Source of the DNA: Nocardia bovistercoris
Lineage (GTDB): Bacteria > Actinomycetota > Actinomycetes > Mycobacteriales > Mycobacteriaceae
Direction of reading: 5' to 3'
Length of the DNA: 64,000 bases
Assembly (NCBI RefSeq): GCF_015674855.1
Contig: NZ_JADMLG010000008.1
Span: forward strand, 124,001 to 188,000
The first letter of the stretch is position 1, and each line of letters opens with the position of its first letter. Of this stretch, positions 26,884 through 34,303 are shown piece by piece. Under the pieces are notes generated by a model that was given only the letters and a program-made list of their open reading frames with translations, was not told where the DNA came from and ran no database searches. Both the position numbers and the translations under genes were made by a program.

Positions 26884-27890
26884 CAGAAGTCCTCGTCCGA
26901 GGTAGCGGCGGCGATCTCGGCGAGCAGTGGGGTGTCGAATCCGGTGGCGTCCGTGTCGGCGGCGCGGGCGAGCCGGACGCGCGCCAGATCTCGGAGGTGT
27001 TGGCGCACGGTCGCGTCGTCGGCAGCGGCCGTGACACCGGTCTTCCCGACTCCTGGCACTCGGATATCCACAGTCCCGACCGTATCCATCGGCACCTTGC
27101 CCCCGCCGACCCACGCATCCCCGACCAGCGTCAGATCGATTTCGGCCCGGGTCGAACCGTCGACACCGAGCGCGGCCCGTGGACGCAGATGCGTCGGTAC
27201 CGGCGACCCGACCTCCGGCGCGGCGGCGGCACGCACGGTGACCAGTGTGGTCCCCGATTCCCGCACCACCTCCCACGACACCGACCGTTCGGAGGCGTCG
27301 ACCAGTCCGGGCGGGCAGCCCCGCCAGTCCCAGCCGCCGACCCCTCGCGCCACGATCAATCCATCGGCCTGCTCGCCGCCTGCCGCCAAGGCGTAATCAG
27401 ATTGACGTGCAACGCTTGTCGTGGGCAAAAGCACAGGCAGTTCCGCATCCGCGCCGTCCACGAGGAGTTCACATCGCTCGGTCAGAGTGGCGATATCGGA
27501 TTCGAGCAATCGCGGGTCGAGCGCGGCGATCCCGTCGATAACGGAGGCGGGCCACCACCGGGCGGCCCAATGCGCGTATGCGAGTCGCCTCGCGTCGGTG
27601 ACAAGTTCGGGCAGCGTGGACTCGGCGTCGAGATCGCCGGTCCATCGCTCATCGGCCGCGACGGCGACCTGTTCGCCGAACACCGCCCACAACCATTCGC
27701 CCGCAGCATCGAGATCATCCACCACGGCCGCCGGAAGATGCTGGGGGCTCAATAGGTTCCAGGTCAGATGTCCGCCGAGGACCTCGAGTACCAGCACATC
27801 GACACCGCATTCGGCATCGAGTACGGACGGCGCGCCCGCAGGGGCGATCGTCGATACGCCATCCCCGAACGCCATGCGCACTCGTGCCAT
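26883..27890 (-). CDS. Unknown protein of the CHAT operon (335 residues)
   Basis: I do not recognise a family. The protein is soluble and acidic. Residues 20-140 are rich in Trp and Asp/Glu (HLTWNLLSPQHLP, EWLWAVFGEQ, AHWAARWWPAS), and residues 210-300 form a strand-rich part (WEVVRESGTTLVTVRAAAA, AEIDLTLVGDAWVGGG), ending in a short helix (ATVRQHLRDLARVRLARA). It lies between two coupled genes: its ATG touches the stop of a 91-codon frame, and its stop touches the TPR start (TGATG both times). Tight coupling suggests a protein needed in fixed ratio with the TPR and CHAT products. Confidence 0.75.
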   Translation of the reverse strand: MARVRMAFGDGVSTIAPAGAPSVLDAECGVDVLVLEVLGGHLTWNLLSPQHLPAAVVDDLDAAGEWLWAVFGEQVAVAADERWTGDLDAESTLPELVTDARRLAYAHWAARWWPASVIDGIAALDPRLLESDIATLTERCELLVDGADAELPVLLPTTSVARQSDYALAAGGEQADGLIVARGVGGWDWRGCPPGLVDASERSVSWEVVRESGTTLVTVRAAAAPEVGSPVPTHLRPRAALGVDGSTRAEIDLTLVGDAWVGGGKVPMDTVGTVDIRVPGVGKTGVTAAADDATVRQHLRDLARVRLARAADTDATGFDTPLLAEIAAATSDEDF

Positions 27891-28190
27891 CAGTCCACCC
27901 TCGATCCGCTGGCCTTCGCCGCGACAATCGGCGCGTCTGCGGTGGCGAGCATCGTTGCCGCGCTATGGGATTCGATGTGCGCCTGTGGCCTCCCGTCGAG
28001 GCGCTCGCGGCTGTCGATACGCCTACCGGGGCGAGCATCGTTGCCGCGTCTCGGGATTCGATGTGTATCGGTGGCCTCGGTCTGCCCTCGATTCGCTCGC
28101 GGCTGTCGGCGCGCCTGCTGGGCGGTCGCCAGTTTCGCCTCGAATGCGATGTGCGCCGGTGCCATCAGCCCGCCCTCGATTCGCTCGCCT
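27871..28190. repeat. Four degenerate tandem repeats covering a gene junction
   Basis: Copies with starts near 27871, 27972, 28058 and 28147 (spacings about 101, 86 and 89 bp) share a core that on the minus strand reads roughly GCGAATCGAGGGCGGGCTGA then TGGCACC. The two middle units also share about 36 bp including GCGAGCATCGTTGCCGCG (27945 and 28031). The outer copies contain real stop-start junctions: the end of the 481-residue gene at 28165 and the start of the 335-residue gene at 27890. The unit length is not a multiple of three. Confidence 0.75.
27890..28165 (-). CDS. Possible small protein of the CHAT operon, within a tandem-repeat region
   Basis: A 91-codon frame whose ATG overlaps the stop of the 481-residue gene (TGATG at 28167-28163) and whose stop overlaps the next ATG in the same way, so it would be translated by coupling. 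The predicted protein is very basic and Arg-rich (MAPAHIAFEAKLATAQQARR at the start), with no known fold. The DNA is made of degenerate direct repeats whose copies fall in different frames, which argues that the frame arose by duplication and may not be selected as protein. Treat as doubtful. Confidence 0.35.
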   Translation of the reverse strand: MAPAHIAFEAKLATAQQARRQPRANRGQTEATDTHRIPRRGNDARPGRRIDSRERLDGRPQAHIESHSAATMLATADAPIVAAKASGSRVD

Positions 28191-29610
28191 CGGCGGCGGC
28201 CTCGGCGCTGAGCGCGTTCTTCACCTTCGTGCGATGGTCGAGGATCACCGACCGCGCCACACCGTCGAGCAGATCCCATAGTTCGTCTGGCTCGTACACA
28301 CCGAATTCGCGAACGTCGCGCCCGTGCAGTCGAACCCACAGCCGCCGCAGGTAGGGCCGCCACGGCGCGCGCAGTTCGGCGGCGATGACGGCCAGCGGAT
28401 TGTCGGGCGCGAGCGCGGCTTCGGCGTCGACGGCGAGCCGCCGCGCTTGCAGCACATACGCTTCCCGCTGCCACCGACCGTTGACCACTCGGTGCGCCGC
28501 GGTCTGCGCACCGAATCCCAAGGCGGGCGTCTCCACCCGCGTCCCACCGTGCGCGCGCCGCTCGATGGTGCGCACCGATTTCCGCGCACCGGTCGCACCG
28601 TCGACCACGGTGAGTTCCCCGGATTCCCGTGTCCGCGCGCCGATCGGCGCGAGCCCTTCGGCCAACGCGACCCCGGACGCCGCCGCGACCCGCAGCGATT
28701 CGTCCAGCAACGCCCACGGCGCGCAACTGCGCGCGATCTCGGTGGTGACCAGTTCCGGCACGGCGGGCAGGTCGGCGCGATCGCTCGAACCCTGCAGAAC
28801 GGTGAACACGCGCTCGTAGATGCTGCGATCGAAGGGCAGCGCCAGATCGGCGGTGGATGCCGATGCCCCGAGCGCGGGCCGCACGGGCCGAGGATGCGCG
28901 GTGAGCCCGAGCTCACGGGCGGTCGGCCCGGATTCGCGGTGCCACAGCGCCATCCCGGAGTGGGTGCCCGCGTGCGCGGCGACCAGTTTGTCGAACAGCC
29001 GCTGCCCTTCGGCGCCGTCGCCCTCCCAGCGGCCCTCGGCGACCGTGTCCAGAAGTTCGGTGAGCGGGGCGGTGTGCGTGCCGCTCGGCGTGCCCGTCGC
29101 GGGCCGCCTGCGCCAGGCCAACTCGACCAGTGCGGTGAGTTCGCGCACCCGCGCCTCGTCGGTGAGGTGCTGTTTGAGCGCCTGCGTGGTGCGCCCTGCG
29201 GACAGTTCGTGGATATCGCGCAGGGTTTCTTCGGCGACCGAGCGATCGCGGTCGGGATCGGGTGCGCCTTTGGTGGTGGCGAGTTCGAAACAGCGCTGGA
29301 AGTACAGGTCCTGGGCATTGCCCTCGGTGATCCGCTGCGCCCGGCGTACCTGTTTGAGCAGGGTGAACCAGGAAGCGGTGGCACGCAGCACGTCGGCGCT
29401 CGCGTGGATTCGGGTGGCGAGCAGGGTGGCGCCGTCTTCGTCGAGGACGGCGCCCGCGCAGCTCGGGTTCTGCACCGGGCGGATGACGAGCGGGTCGAGC
29501 ACGAGCTTCACCGTGCGGCGCAGCGGCCCTCCGGTCGGTCCGCTGAGCGCGTCGACACCGTCGAGCCTGCGCCACACCTCGTCGAGCACCATGGCGCGCG
29601 GTCGTCGCAT
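28165..29610 (-). CDS. Unknown protein heading the CHAT operon (481 residues)
   Basis: No family recognised. The protein is soluble, helical and Arg/Ala-rich. Features include an N-terminal segment with VKLVLDPLVIRPVQNPSCAG, a helical run with RRAQRITEGNAQDLYFQRCFELAT (quoted only in parts of the frame), and a C-terminal region rich in Trp and Arg (APWRPYLRRLWVRLHGRD) followed by YEPDELWDLLDGVARS. There is no signal peptide or membrane span. Start may be ATG 29610 or ATG 29592; neither has a strong ribosome site, so the mRNA may be leaderless. It is the first gene of the operon and is divergent from the lpqH-like gene. Confidence 0.7.
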   Translation of the reverse strand: MRRPRAMVLDEVWRRLDGVDALSGPTGGPLRRTVKLVLDPLVIRPVQNPSCAGAVLDEDGATLLATRIHASADVLRATASWFTLLKQVRRAQRITEGNAQDLYFQRCFELATTKGAPDPDRDRSVAEETLRDIHELSAGRTTQALKQHLTDEARVRELTALVELAWRRRPATGTPSGTHTAPLTELLDTVAEGRWEGDGAEGQRLFDKLVAAHAGTHSGMALWHRESGPTARELGLTAHPRPVRPALGASASTADLALPFDRSIYERVFTVLQGSSDRADLPAVPELVTTEIARSCAPWALLDESLRVAAASGVALAEGLAPIGARTRESGELTVVDGATGARKSVRTIERRAHGGTRVETPALGFGAQTAAHRVVNGRWQREAYVLQARRLAVDAEAALAPDNPLAVIAAELRAPWRPYLRRLWVRLHGRDVREFGVYEPDELWDLLDGVARSVILDHRTKVKNALSAEAAAEASESRAG

Positions 29611-29743
29611 TCGACCAGGTTAACGGAGTTTCGCCGAAGTCACGCCGCCGAAAGTTGGGATCGGTAGGGCTCGCGACGTTCATACCTTTCTCTCAACGGC
29701 GCCACCGAGGAGCCGAACGAGACGAAAAGACAAGGACATCGCC

Positions 29744-30289
29744 ATGAACACCACCTCCCGCTTCGCCACCGCCGCTGTCGCCGCCACCGCCGCCGCCTTC
29801 GCCCTCTTCGTCACCGGGTGCAGCGACGATTCCGGCAGCACCGCCACCCCCGCCTCGACCCCGAAGGCTTCGAGCCAGGCGGCGACCCCGGCGGCCGCGC
29901 CGGGCGGCAAGTCGGCGGCCGCGGTCGACGGCAAGGCCCTCGACGGCAAGTTCGACACCACCTGCGCCAAGCAGGGCAACACTCTCGCGTTGGCGCTGAC
30001 CGACACCGCCAACGGCACCTACGGCCAGCTCAGCGTGAGCGCCACCGTCGTCGGCGACACGGTGCAGGCGGTCGGCATCGCGGGCAGCAAGGGCGGCTCC
30101 AACGGCCTGCCCTACGCGGTCGGCTACGGCAACGGCCAGCCGGGCGGTTCGGCGAAGCTGGTCAAGGACGGCAACACCTTCAAGGTGACCGGTGAGGGCG
30201 TCGGCGCCCCCGACATGACCAACCCGCTCGCGGGCCCGTCCACCGCCAAGTTCGACATCACCTTCGCCTGCTCGACCATCGTCGGCTGA
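29744..30289 (+). CDS. LpqH-like (19 kDa antigen family) lipoprotein
   Basis: A 181-residue surface lipoprotein. The signal peptide ends at lipobox VTGC with lipidated Cys26, followed by a Ser/Thr/Ala/Pro-rich linker. The mature domain has two Cys residues (TTCAKQ and TFACS, likely a disulphide) and the pattern YxVTGEGxGAPDMTNPL near the end, as in mycobacterial LpqH. Members are abundant envelope antigens; their cell role is still debated. GACAAGGAC upstream gives a usable ribosome site for ATG 29744. It precedes a membrane protein gene by 92 bp and is divergent from the CHAT operon. Confidence 0.85.
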   Translation: MNTTSRFATAAVAATAAAFALFVTGCSDDSGSTATPASTPKASSQAATPAAAPGGKSAAAVDGKALDGKFDTTCAKQGNTLALALTDTANGTYGQLSVSATVVGDTVQAVGIAGSKGGSNGLPYAVGYGNGQPGGSAKLVKDGNTFKVTGEGVGAPDMTNPLAGPSTAKFDITFACSTIVG

Positions 30290-30381
30290 TGACGCGACGC
30301 CTCGGATTCCGCGCCCCGCAGACGCGCGGGGCGCGGATTCGAGAGCGAACGATCCATCCCCACCTCTCCACAAGGATCATC

Positions 30382-31179
30382 ATGAAGAACACCGCCCGCG
30401 GCCTCGCCGTCGCCTTCGCCGTCTTCGCGTTCGGCTTCTACCTCTGGACCGGCCTCACCTACGAAGACGATTTCTTCCCCGACTACATGGGCTGGATCGG
30501 TTGGCAGATGGCGCTGCCGATCATGGCCCTTACCATCGTCCCGATCGTCTTCGCGTTCACCGGCGACGGCATCCTGCAAGCGCTGACCGGCCTGAACAGC
30601 GGCGAATTCCGCGGTGGTCAGCTCGGTCTCGGCACCGTGAAGTCGTTCCGGCACACCGGTGTCACCCTCAACGATCAGCCGCAGGTGCGCATCGAGTTCC
30701 GCGTCGAGGCCGCCGACGGCAAGGTCTTCGATTCGACGGCGCGCATGGTGGTTCCGCTCACCGAACTCGCCTTGCTCCGCCCCGGCGTGGTGCTCCCGGT
30801 GCGCTACCTGCCGGGCCGCTACGACAAGGTCGAGGTCGACCAGTCCGGCAACGGTGCCGAGGCGCAGCGCGTGATGAACGAGTCGATGATTCGCAAGGGT
30901 TTCACGACGGCGGCCAAACTCGACATCGCCGAGCGCGGCATCCGGGCGCAGGCGGTGGTGCAGGCGCTGACGGTGCCGGGCGAGATCCGCGACGGACATT
31001 CCAAGATCGACCTCGCACTCGTGGTCACCCGCCCCGACGGCACCACCTTCGGCACCCGCGTGCAGAAGTTCCTGCCCCCGACCGCGGTGGGCCACGTGCA
31101 GGTCGGCCGGATCGTGCAGGTGCACTATCTGCCCGAGAACGAGATGGAGGTGGTGCTGTCCCTGCCCGTCAATGCGTGA
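30382..31179 (+). CDS. Membrane protein with two repeated soluble domains, function unknown
   Basis: A 265-residue protein. Two membrane spans lie in the first 60 residues (AVAFAVFAFGFYLWTGL and MALPIMALTIVPIVFAF). They are followed by two similar beta-rich cytoplasmic or periplasmic domains, each ending in a strand pair (VVLPVRYLPGRYDKVEVD in the first, IVQVHYLPENEMEVVLSL in the second), which indicates an internal duplication. I do not recognise the family. The ATG at 30382 follows AAGGATCATC. It may be co-transcribed with the lipoprotein gene and is followed by a terminator hairpin. Confidence 0.65.
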   Translation: MKNTARGLAVAFAVFAFGFYLWTGLTYEDDFFPDYMGWIGWQMALPIMALTIVPIVFAFTGDGILQALTGLNSGEFRGGQLGLGTVKSFRHTGVTLNDQPQVRIEFRVEAADGKVFDSTARMVVPLTELALLRPGVVLPVRYLPGRYDKVEVDQSGNGAEAQRVMNESMIRKGFTTAAKLDIAERGIRAQAVVQALTVPGEIRDGHSKIDLALVVTRPDGTTFGTRVQKFLPPTAVGHVQVGRIVQVHYLPENEMEVVLSLPVNA

Positions 31180-31226
31180 CCGTATGAGATACCCGAGTCC
31201 GAGAGTCCACGACAGATCACCGCCCG

Positions 31227-31258
31227 ACCCGGCGTCCGAACACCTCCGGACGTCGGGT
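31227..31258 (+). terminator. Hairpin terminator after the membrane protein gene
   Basis: A 12-bp GC-rich stem with one G-T pair and an 8-nt loop, 48 bp after the stop, followed by TTTCG. The short T run makes it a moderate intrinsic terminator. Confidence 0.6.
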
Positions 31259-31280
31259 TTCGCGTGTCGGCACCCTTTCA

Positions 31281-31321
31281 GTTAACTGAGGGTTACCTAA
31301 TTGGTCAGTCGTTCACCCGTT
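31281..31321 (+). promoter_or_regulatory. Candidate PHO-box repeats upstream of phoX
   Basis: GTTAACTGAGG (31281) and GTTACCTAATT (31292) are adjacent 11-bp units, and GTTCACCCGT follows at 31311. GTTCACC is the conserved core of actinobacterial phosphate-response sites, which are arranged as 11-bp direct repeats. The position, 68 bp before the phoX start, is suitable. The first two units match the core imperfectly, so this is a proposal. Confidence 0.45.
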
Positions 31322-31388
31322 TTTCTCCTGCGGATAGTCTGGGGCGTTTAGCGTGCGGCGCGTCAGACCGAATCAGGGAGTCACCGTG

Positions 31389-33458
31389 ATGTCGAAACCT
31401 CTCGCTCTCTTCGTGAAGCACGACGGCCAGTCCGGTCGTGCGTCCGTGACCTGTGCCTACAAATGCGGCAACGCGTGCTTCCACGAGGCGCCCAACACTT
31501 CGGAGAACACGTACTTCGGCGATATCGTCAGCTCCCTGAACCGGCGCGGCCTGATCAAGGGCGGTGCGGCCGCGGTGCTCGCGGTCGGCGTCGGCGGCGC
31601 GCTTGCGGCCTGCGGTGACGACGACGAATCGGGCGCCGCGGTCACCCCCACCTACACCCCCGCGGGCGCCGCGGGCACCGGCACCGACTTCACCGCTGTC
31701 GCGCCGAACAAGGAAGACGCGATCGTGATCCCCGACGGCTACCAGCAGTCGGTCGTGATCCGCTGGGGCGACCCGGTTCTCGCCGACGCGCCCGCCTTCG
31801 ACTTCGAGCGGCAGACCGCCGCGGCGCAGGCCAAGCAGTTCGGCTACAACAACGACTTCGCGGCCCTGCTGCCCATCGAAGGTCAGCCGAATTCCTTCCT
31901 GCTCGTGGTCAATCACGAGTACACCACCGGCCCGCACATGTTCCGCGGCTACAACAAGGACGCCCCGACCGACGAGCAGATCGCGATCACCAAGGCCGCG
32001 CACGGCCTCACCGTGATCGAGGTCAAGGGCGAACCCGGCAGCGGCAAGCTGACTCCCGTCTTCGGCAAGTACAACCGCCGCATCACCGCCGACACCGAAT
32101 TCCTGCTCACCGGCCCGGCCGCGGGCGGCATGTTCACCCAGACCGGCGCCGATTCGAGCGGAACCAAGGTCAAGGGCACCTTCGCCAACTGCTCCGGCGG
32201 CGTGACCCCTTGGGGCACCGTGCTTTCCGGCGAGGAGAACTTCCACGGTTACTTCGCCAACAGCGACAAGGTCAGCGACCCCACCGGCAAGCCGCGCATC
32301 AAGCGCTACGGATTCGCCAAGGGCGCCACCCTGAACCAGTGGGAGCGCACCGACAAGCGTTTCGACATGGCGAGCGAACCCAACGAGCCGAACCGATTCG
32401 GCTACGTCGTCGAAATCGACCCGTGGGACCCCACTTCCACGCCGGTGAAACATTCGGCCATGGGCAGGCTCAAGCACGAGGGCGCCACCATCTACGTGAC
32501 CGAGAACGGCGAGGTCGTCTCCTACACCGGCGACGACGAGCGGTTCGACTACATGTACAAGTTCATCTCCTCGCGCAAGATCAAGGCGGGCACCGGCCAG
32601 GCCAGCATGCGCCACAACATGACCATCCTGGACGCGGGCACGCTCTACGTCGCCAAGCTGACCGGCGACCACGCCGACAAGATCGACGGCTCGGGAACCG
32701 TACCCTCCGACAAGGGTTTCACCGGCAAGGGCGCCTGGATTCCGTTGCTGGAGACCGGAACCGACGGCAAGGGCAAATCGCTGGTCGACGGCATGTCCGC
32801 CGAGGAGGTCGCGGTGTTCACCCGCCTGGCCGCCGACAAGGTCGGCGCGACCAAGATGGACCGCCCCGAGGACTTCGAGGCCAACCCCTACACCGGCAAG
32901 GTGTATGTGGCGCTGACCAACAACGACAACCGGGGCAAGGACGACAAGGTCGCCGGGCCCGACGAGGCCAACCCGCGCAAGCTGAACAAGAACGGCCAGA
33001 TCCTCGAGATCACCGACGACCACGCGGGCACCGACTTCACCTGGTCGCTGCTGCTGGTCTGCGGCGACCCCGCCGCCGCCGACACCTACTTCGCGGGCTA
33101 CGACAAGACCAAGGTCAGCCCGATCTCCTGCCCGGACAACCTGGCCTTCGACGTCTACGGCAACCTGTGGATCTCCACCGACGGCAACGCGCTCAAGAGC
33201 AACGACGGCCTGTTCTCCGTGGTTCTCGACGGCCCGAACCGCGGCCAGACCAAGCAGTTCCTGACGGTCCCGCGCGGCGCCGAGACCTGCGGCCCCATTG
33301 TCACCGAGAACCGCGTGATCGTCTGCGTCCAGCATCCGGGCGAAGCCGACGACGCCACCCCCGAAAACCCCCTGTCGCACTGGCCCGAGGGCGGCGCCGC
33401 CCAGCCCCGTCCCGCCGTGGCCGTCGTCTGGAAGGCCAACGGCCGCATCGGCGTCTAG
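31389..33458 (+). CDS. phoX: PhoX family phosphatase (DUF839), Tat-exported
   Basis: A 689-residue alkaline phosphatase-like protein that should release phosphate from organic esters outside the cell, using Ca and Fe. It begins with a conserved Cys-rich segment (TCAYKCGNACFHEAPNT) ahead of a twin-Arg motif NRRGLIKGG (51-59) and a lipobox-like LAAC (Cys75). In the mature part, WGDPVL, NHEYT, NCSGGVTPWGTVLSGEENFHGYF (by its ends) and the EANPYTGKVYVALTNND region are classical PhoX signatures. ATG 31389 is used; GTG 31386 is adjacent. The long 5' tail before the Tat motif is usual in actinobacterial PhoX. Confidence 0.9.
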   Translation: MSKPLALFVKHDGQSGRASVTCAYKCGNACFHEAPNTSENTYFGDIVSSLNRRGLIKGGAAAVLAVGVGGALAACGDDDESGAAVTPTYTPAGAAGTGTDFTAVAPNKEDAIVIPDGYQQSVVIRWGDPVLADAPAFDFERQTAAAQAKQFGYNNDFAALLPIEGQPNSFLLVVNHEYTTGPHMFRGYNKDAPTDEQIAITKAAHGLTVIEVKGEPGSGKLTPVFGKYNRRITADTEFLLTGPAAGGMFTQTGADSSGTKVKGTFANCSGGVTPWGTVLSGEENFHGYFANSDKVSDPTGKPRIKRYGFAKGATLNQWERTDKRFDMASEPNEPNRFGYVVEIDPWDPTSTPVKHSAMGRLKHEGATIYVTENGEVVSYTGDDERFDYMYKFISSRKIKAGTGQASMRHNMTILDAGTLYVAKLTGDHADKIDGSGTVPSDKGFTGKGAWIPLLETGTDGKGKSLVDGMSAEEVAVFTRLAADKVGATKMDRPEDFEANPYTGKVYVALTNNDNRGKDDKVAGPDEANPRKLNKNGQILEITDDHAGTDFTWSLLLVCGDPAAADTYFAGYDKTKVSPISCPDNLAFDVYGNLWISTDGNALKSNDGLFSVVLDGPNRGQTKQFLTVPRGAETCGPIVTENRVIVCVQHPGEADDATPENPLSHWPEGGAAQPRPAVAVVWKANGRIGV

Positions 33459-33473
33459 CTCGCACCTGGCCGA

Positions 33474-33499
33474 CCGCCACCCGTCGCGGCGGGTGGCGG
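33474..33499. terminator. Bidirectional terminator hairpin between phoX and a lysozyme gene
   Basis: A perfect 10-bp GC-rich stem (CCGCCACCCG and its complement) with a 6-nt loop, lying between two convergent genes. No T tract follows on either side. Confidence 0.6.
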
Positions 33500-33504
33500 C
33501 AGTG

Positions 33505-34251
33505 CTAGCCGCTTCCGGTGAGGCCGTAGATGTTCGCGAAACCGGCGAAATCGCCTTGGGCGCCGCTGTAGATGTTGATATCGGTGGGGCCGAATATGCC
33601 GGGGATACGGCCGTCGTCGGTGGTCTGCCAGAAGGTCCAGGTCGGCCAGCCGCCGGGAACCTCGGGCCGGTCGTTGCCCCGGTAGTCGGCGATCCACAGC
33701 GGGTAGGCGGTGAACTGGTCGGTATCGGCCATCGCCGTCTTCCAGAAGTTCGGATAGGTGTAGACAATCGGCATCCGGCCGGTGAGCGCGCGGACGGTGT
33801 TCAGGTAGCGATGGGTCCAGTCGATGAGGGCGCCGGGCGGCAGGCCGCCGGAATGTTCGAGGTCGAGGACGGGCGGCAGGTCGAGCGGGCCGTTCTGGCC
33901 GAGCACGGTCGCCGCGTACAGGGCGGCCTGCGGTTCGGGCGGCAGCTGCGGTCGGGCGTAGTGGTAGGTGCCGCGCGCCACCCCGGCGGCCCGCATCAGC
34001 ACACTGTCCGGCACGAAGTACGGGTTCACGTAGGTCAGGCCCTCGGTGGCCTTCACCATCGCGAACTGGTGTCCGGCGCGGCGCACCGCGAACCAGTCGA
34101 TCAGCCGTCCGTCGATGTGCTGCCATGACGACACATCCGGTCCGGTCGGCGCGGCCCGCACTGCGCCCGGCGTGGTAGCGGCGAGTATGCCGCAGACCGC
34201 TACAGCGGATAACGCAACGACCCGAGTCGATCTCCAGCGAGTGCTATCCAT
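33505..34251 (-). CDS. Exported GH25 lysozyme (muramidase)
   Basis: A 248-residue secreted cell-wall hydrolase. The Sec signal peptide (VVALSAVAVCGILAATTPGAVRA) is followed directly by a GH25 domain that starts GPDVSSWQHIDG. The catalytic carboxylates are in PVLDLEHSGG, with typical AMVKATEG, YHYARP and FWQTTDDGRI segments. It would cleave the glycan backbone of peptidoglycan in the envelope, during remodelling or against competitors. ATG 34251 gives a normal signal peptide; the open frame upstream is Arg-rich and unlikely. It lies 52 bp downstream of the glucosylglycerate hydrolase gene and may share its mRNA. Confidence 0.9.
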   Translation of the reverse strand: MDSTRWRSTRVVALSAVAVCGILAATTPGAVRAAPTGPDVSSWQHIDGRLIDWFAVRRAGHQFAMVKATEGLTYVNPYFVPDSVLMRAAGVARGTYHYARPQLPPEPQAALYAATVLGQNGPLDLPPVLDLEHSGGLPPGALIDWTHRYLNTVRALTGRMPIVYTYPNFWKTAMADTDQFTAYPLWIADYRGNDRPEVPGGWPTWTFWQTTDDGRIPGIFGPTDINIYSGAQGDFAGFANIYGLTGSG

Positions 34252-34303
34252 GTTGCACGACGATAGCCAACCGCTTTCAATGCGGCGAAGGCGGGCGTGT
34301 GGA

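Noticed and set aside
31305..33767. 820-codon antisense frame opposite phoX
   Set aside because: No recognisable motif; the sense frame is a complete PhoX.
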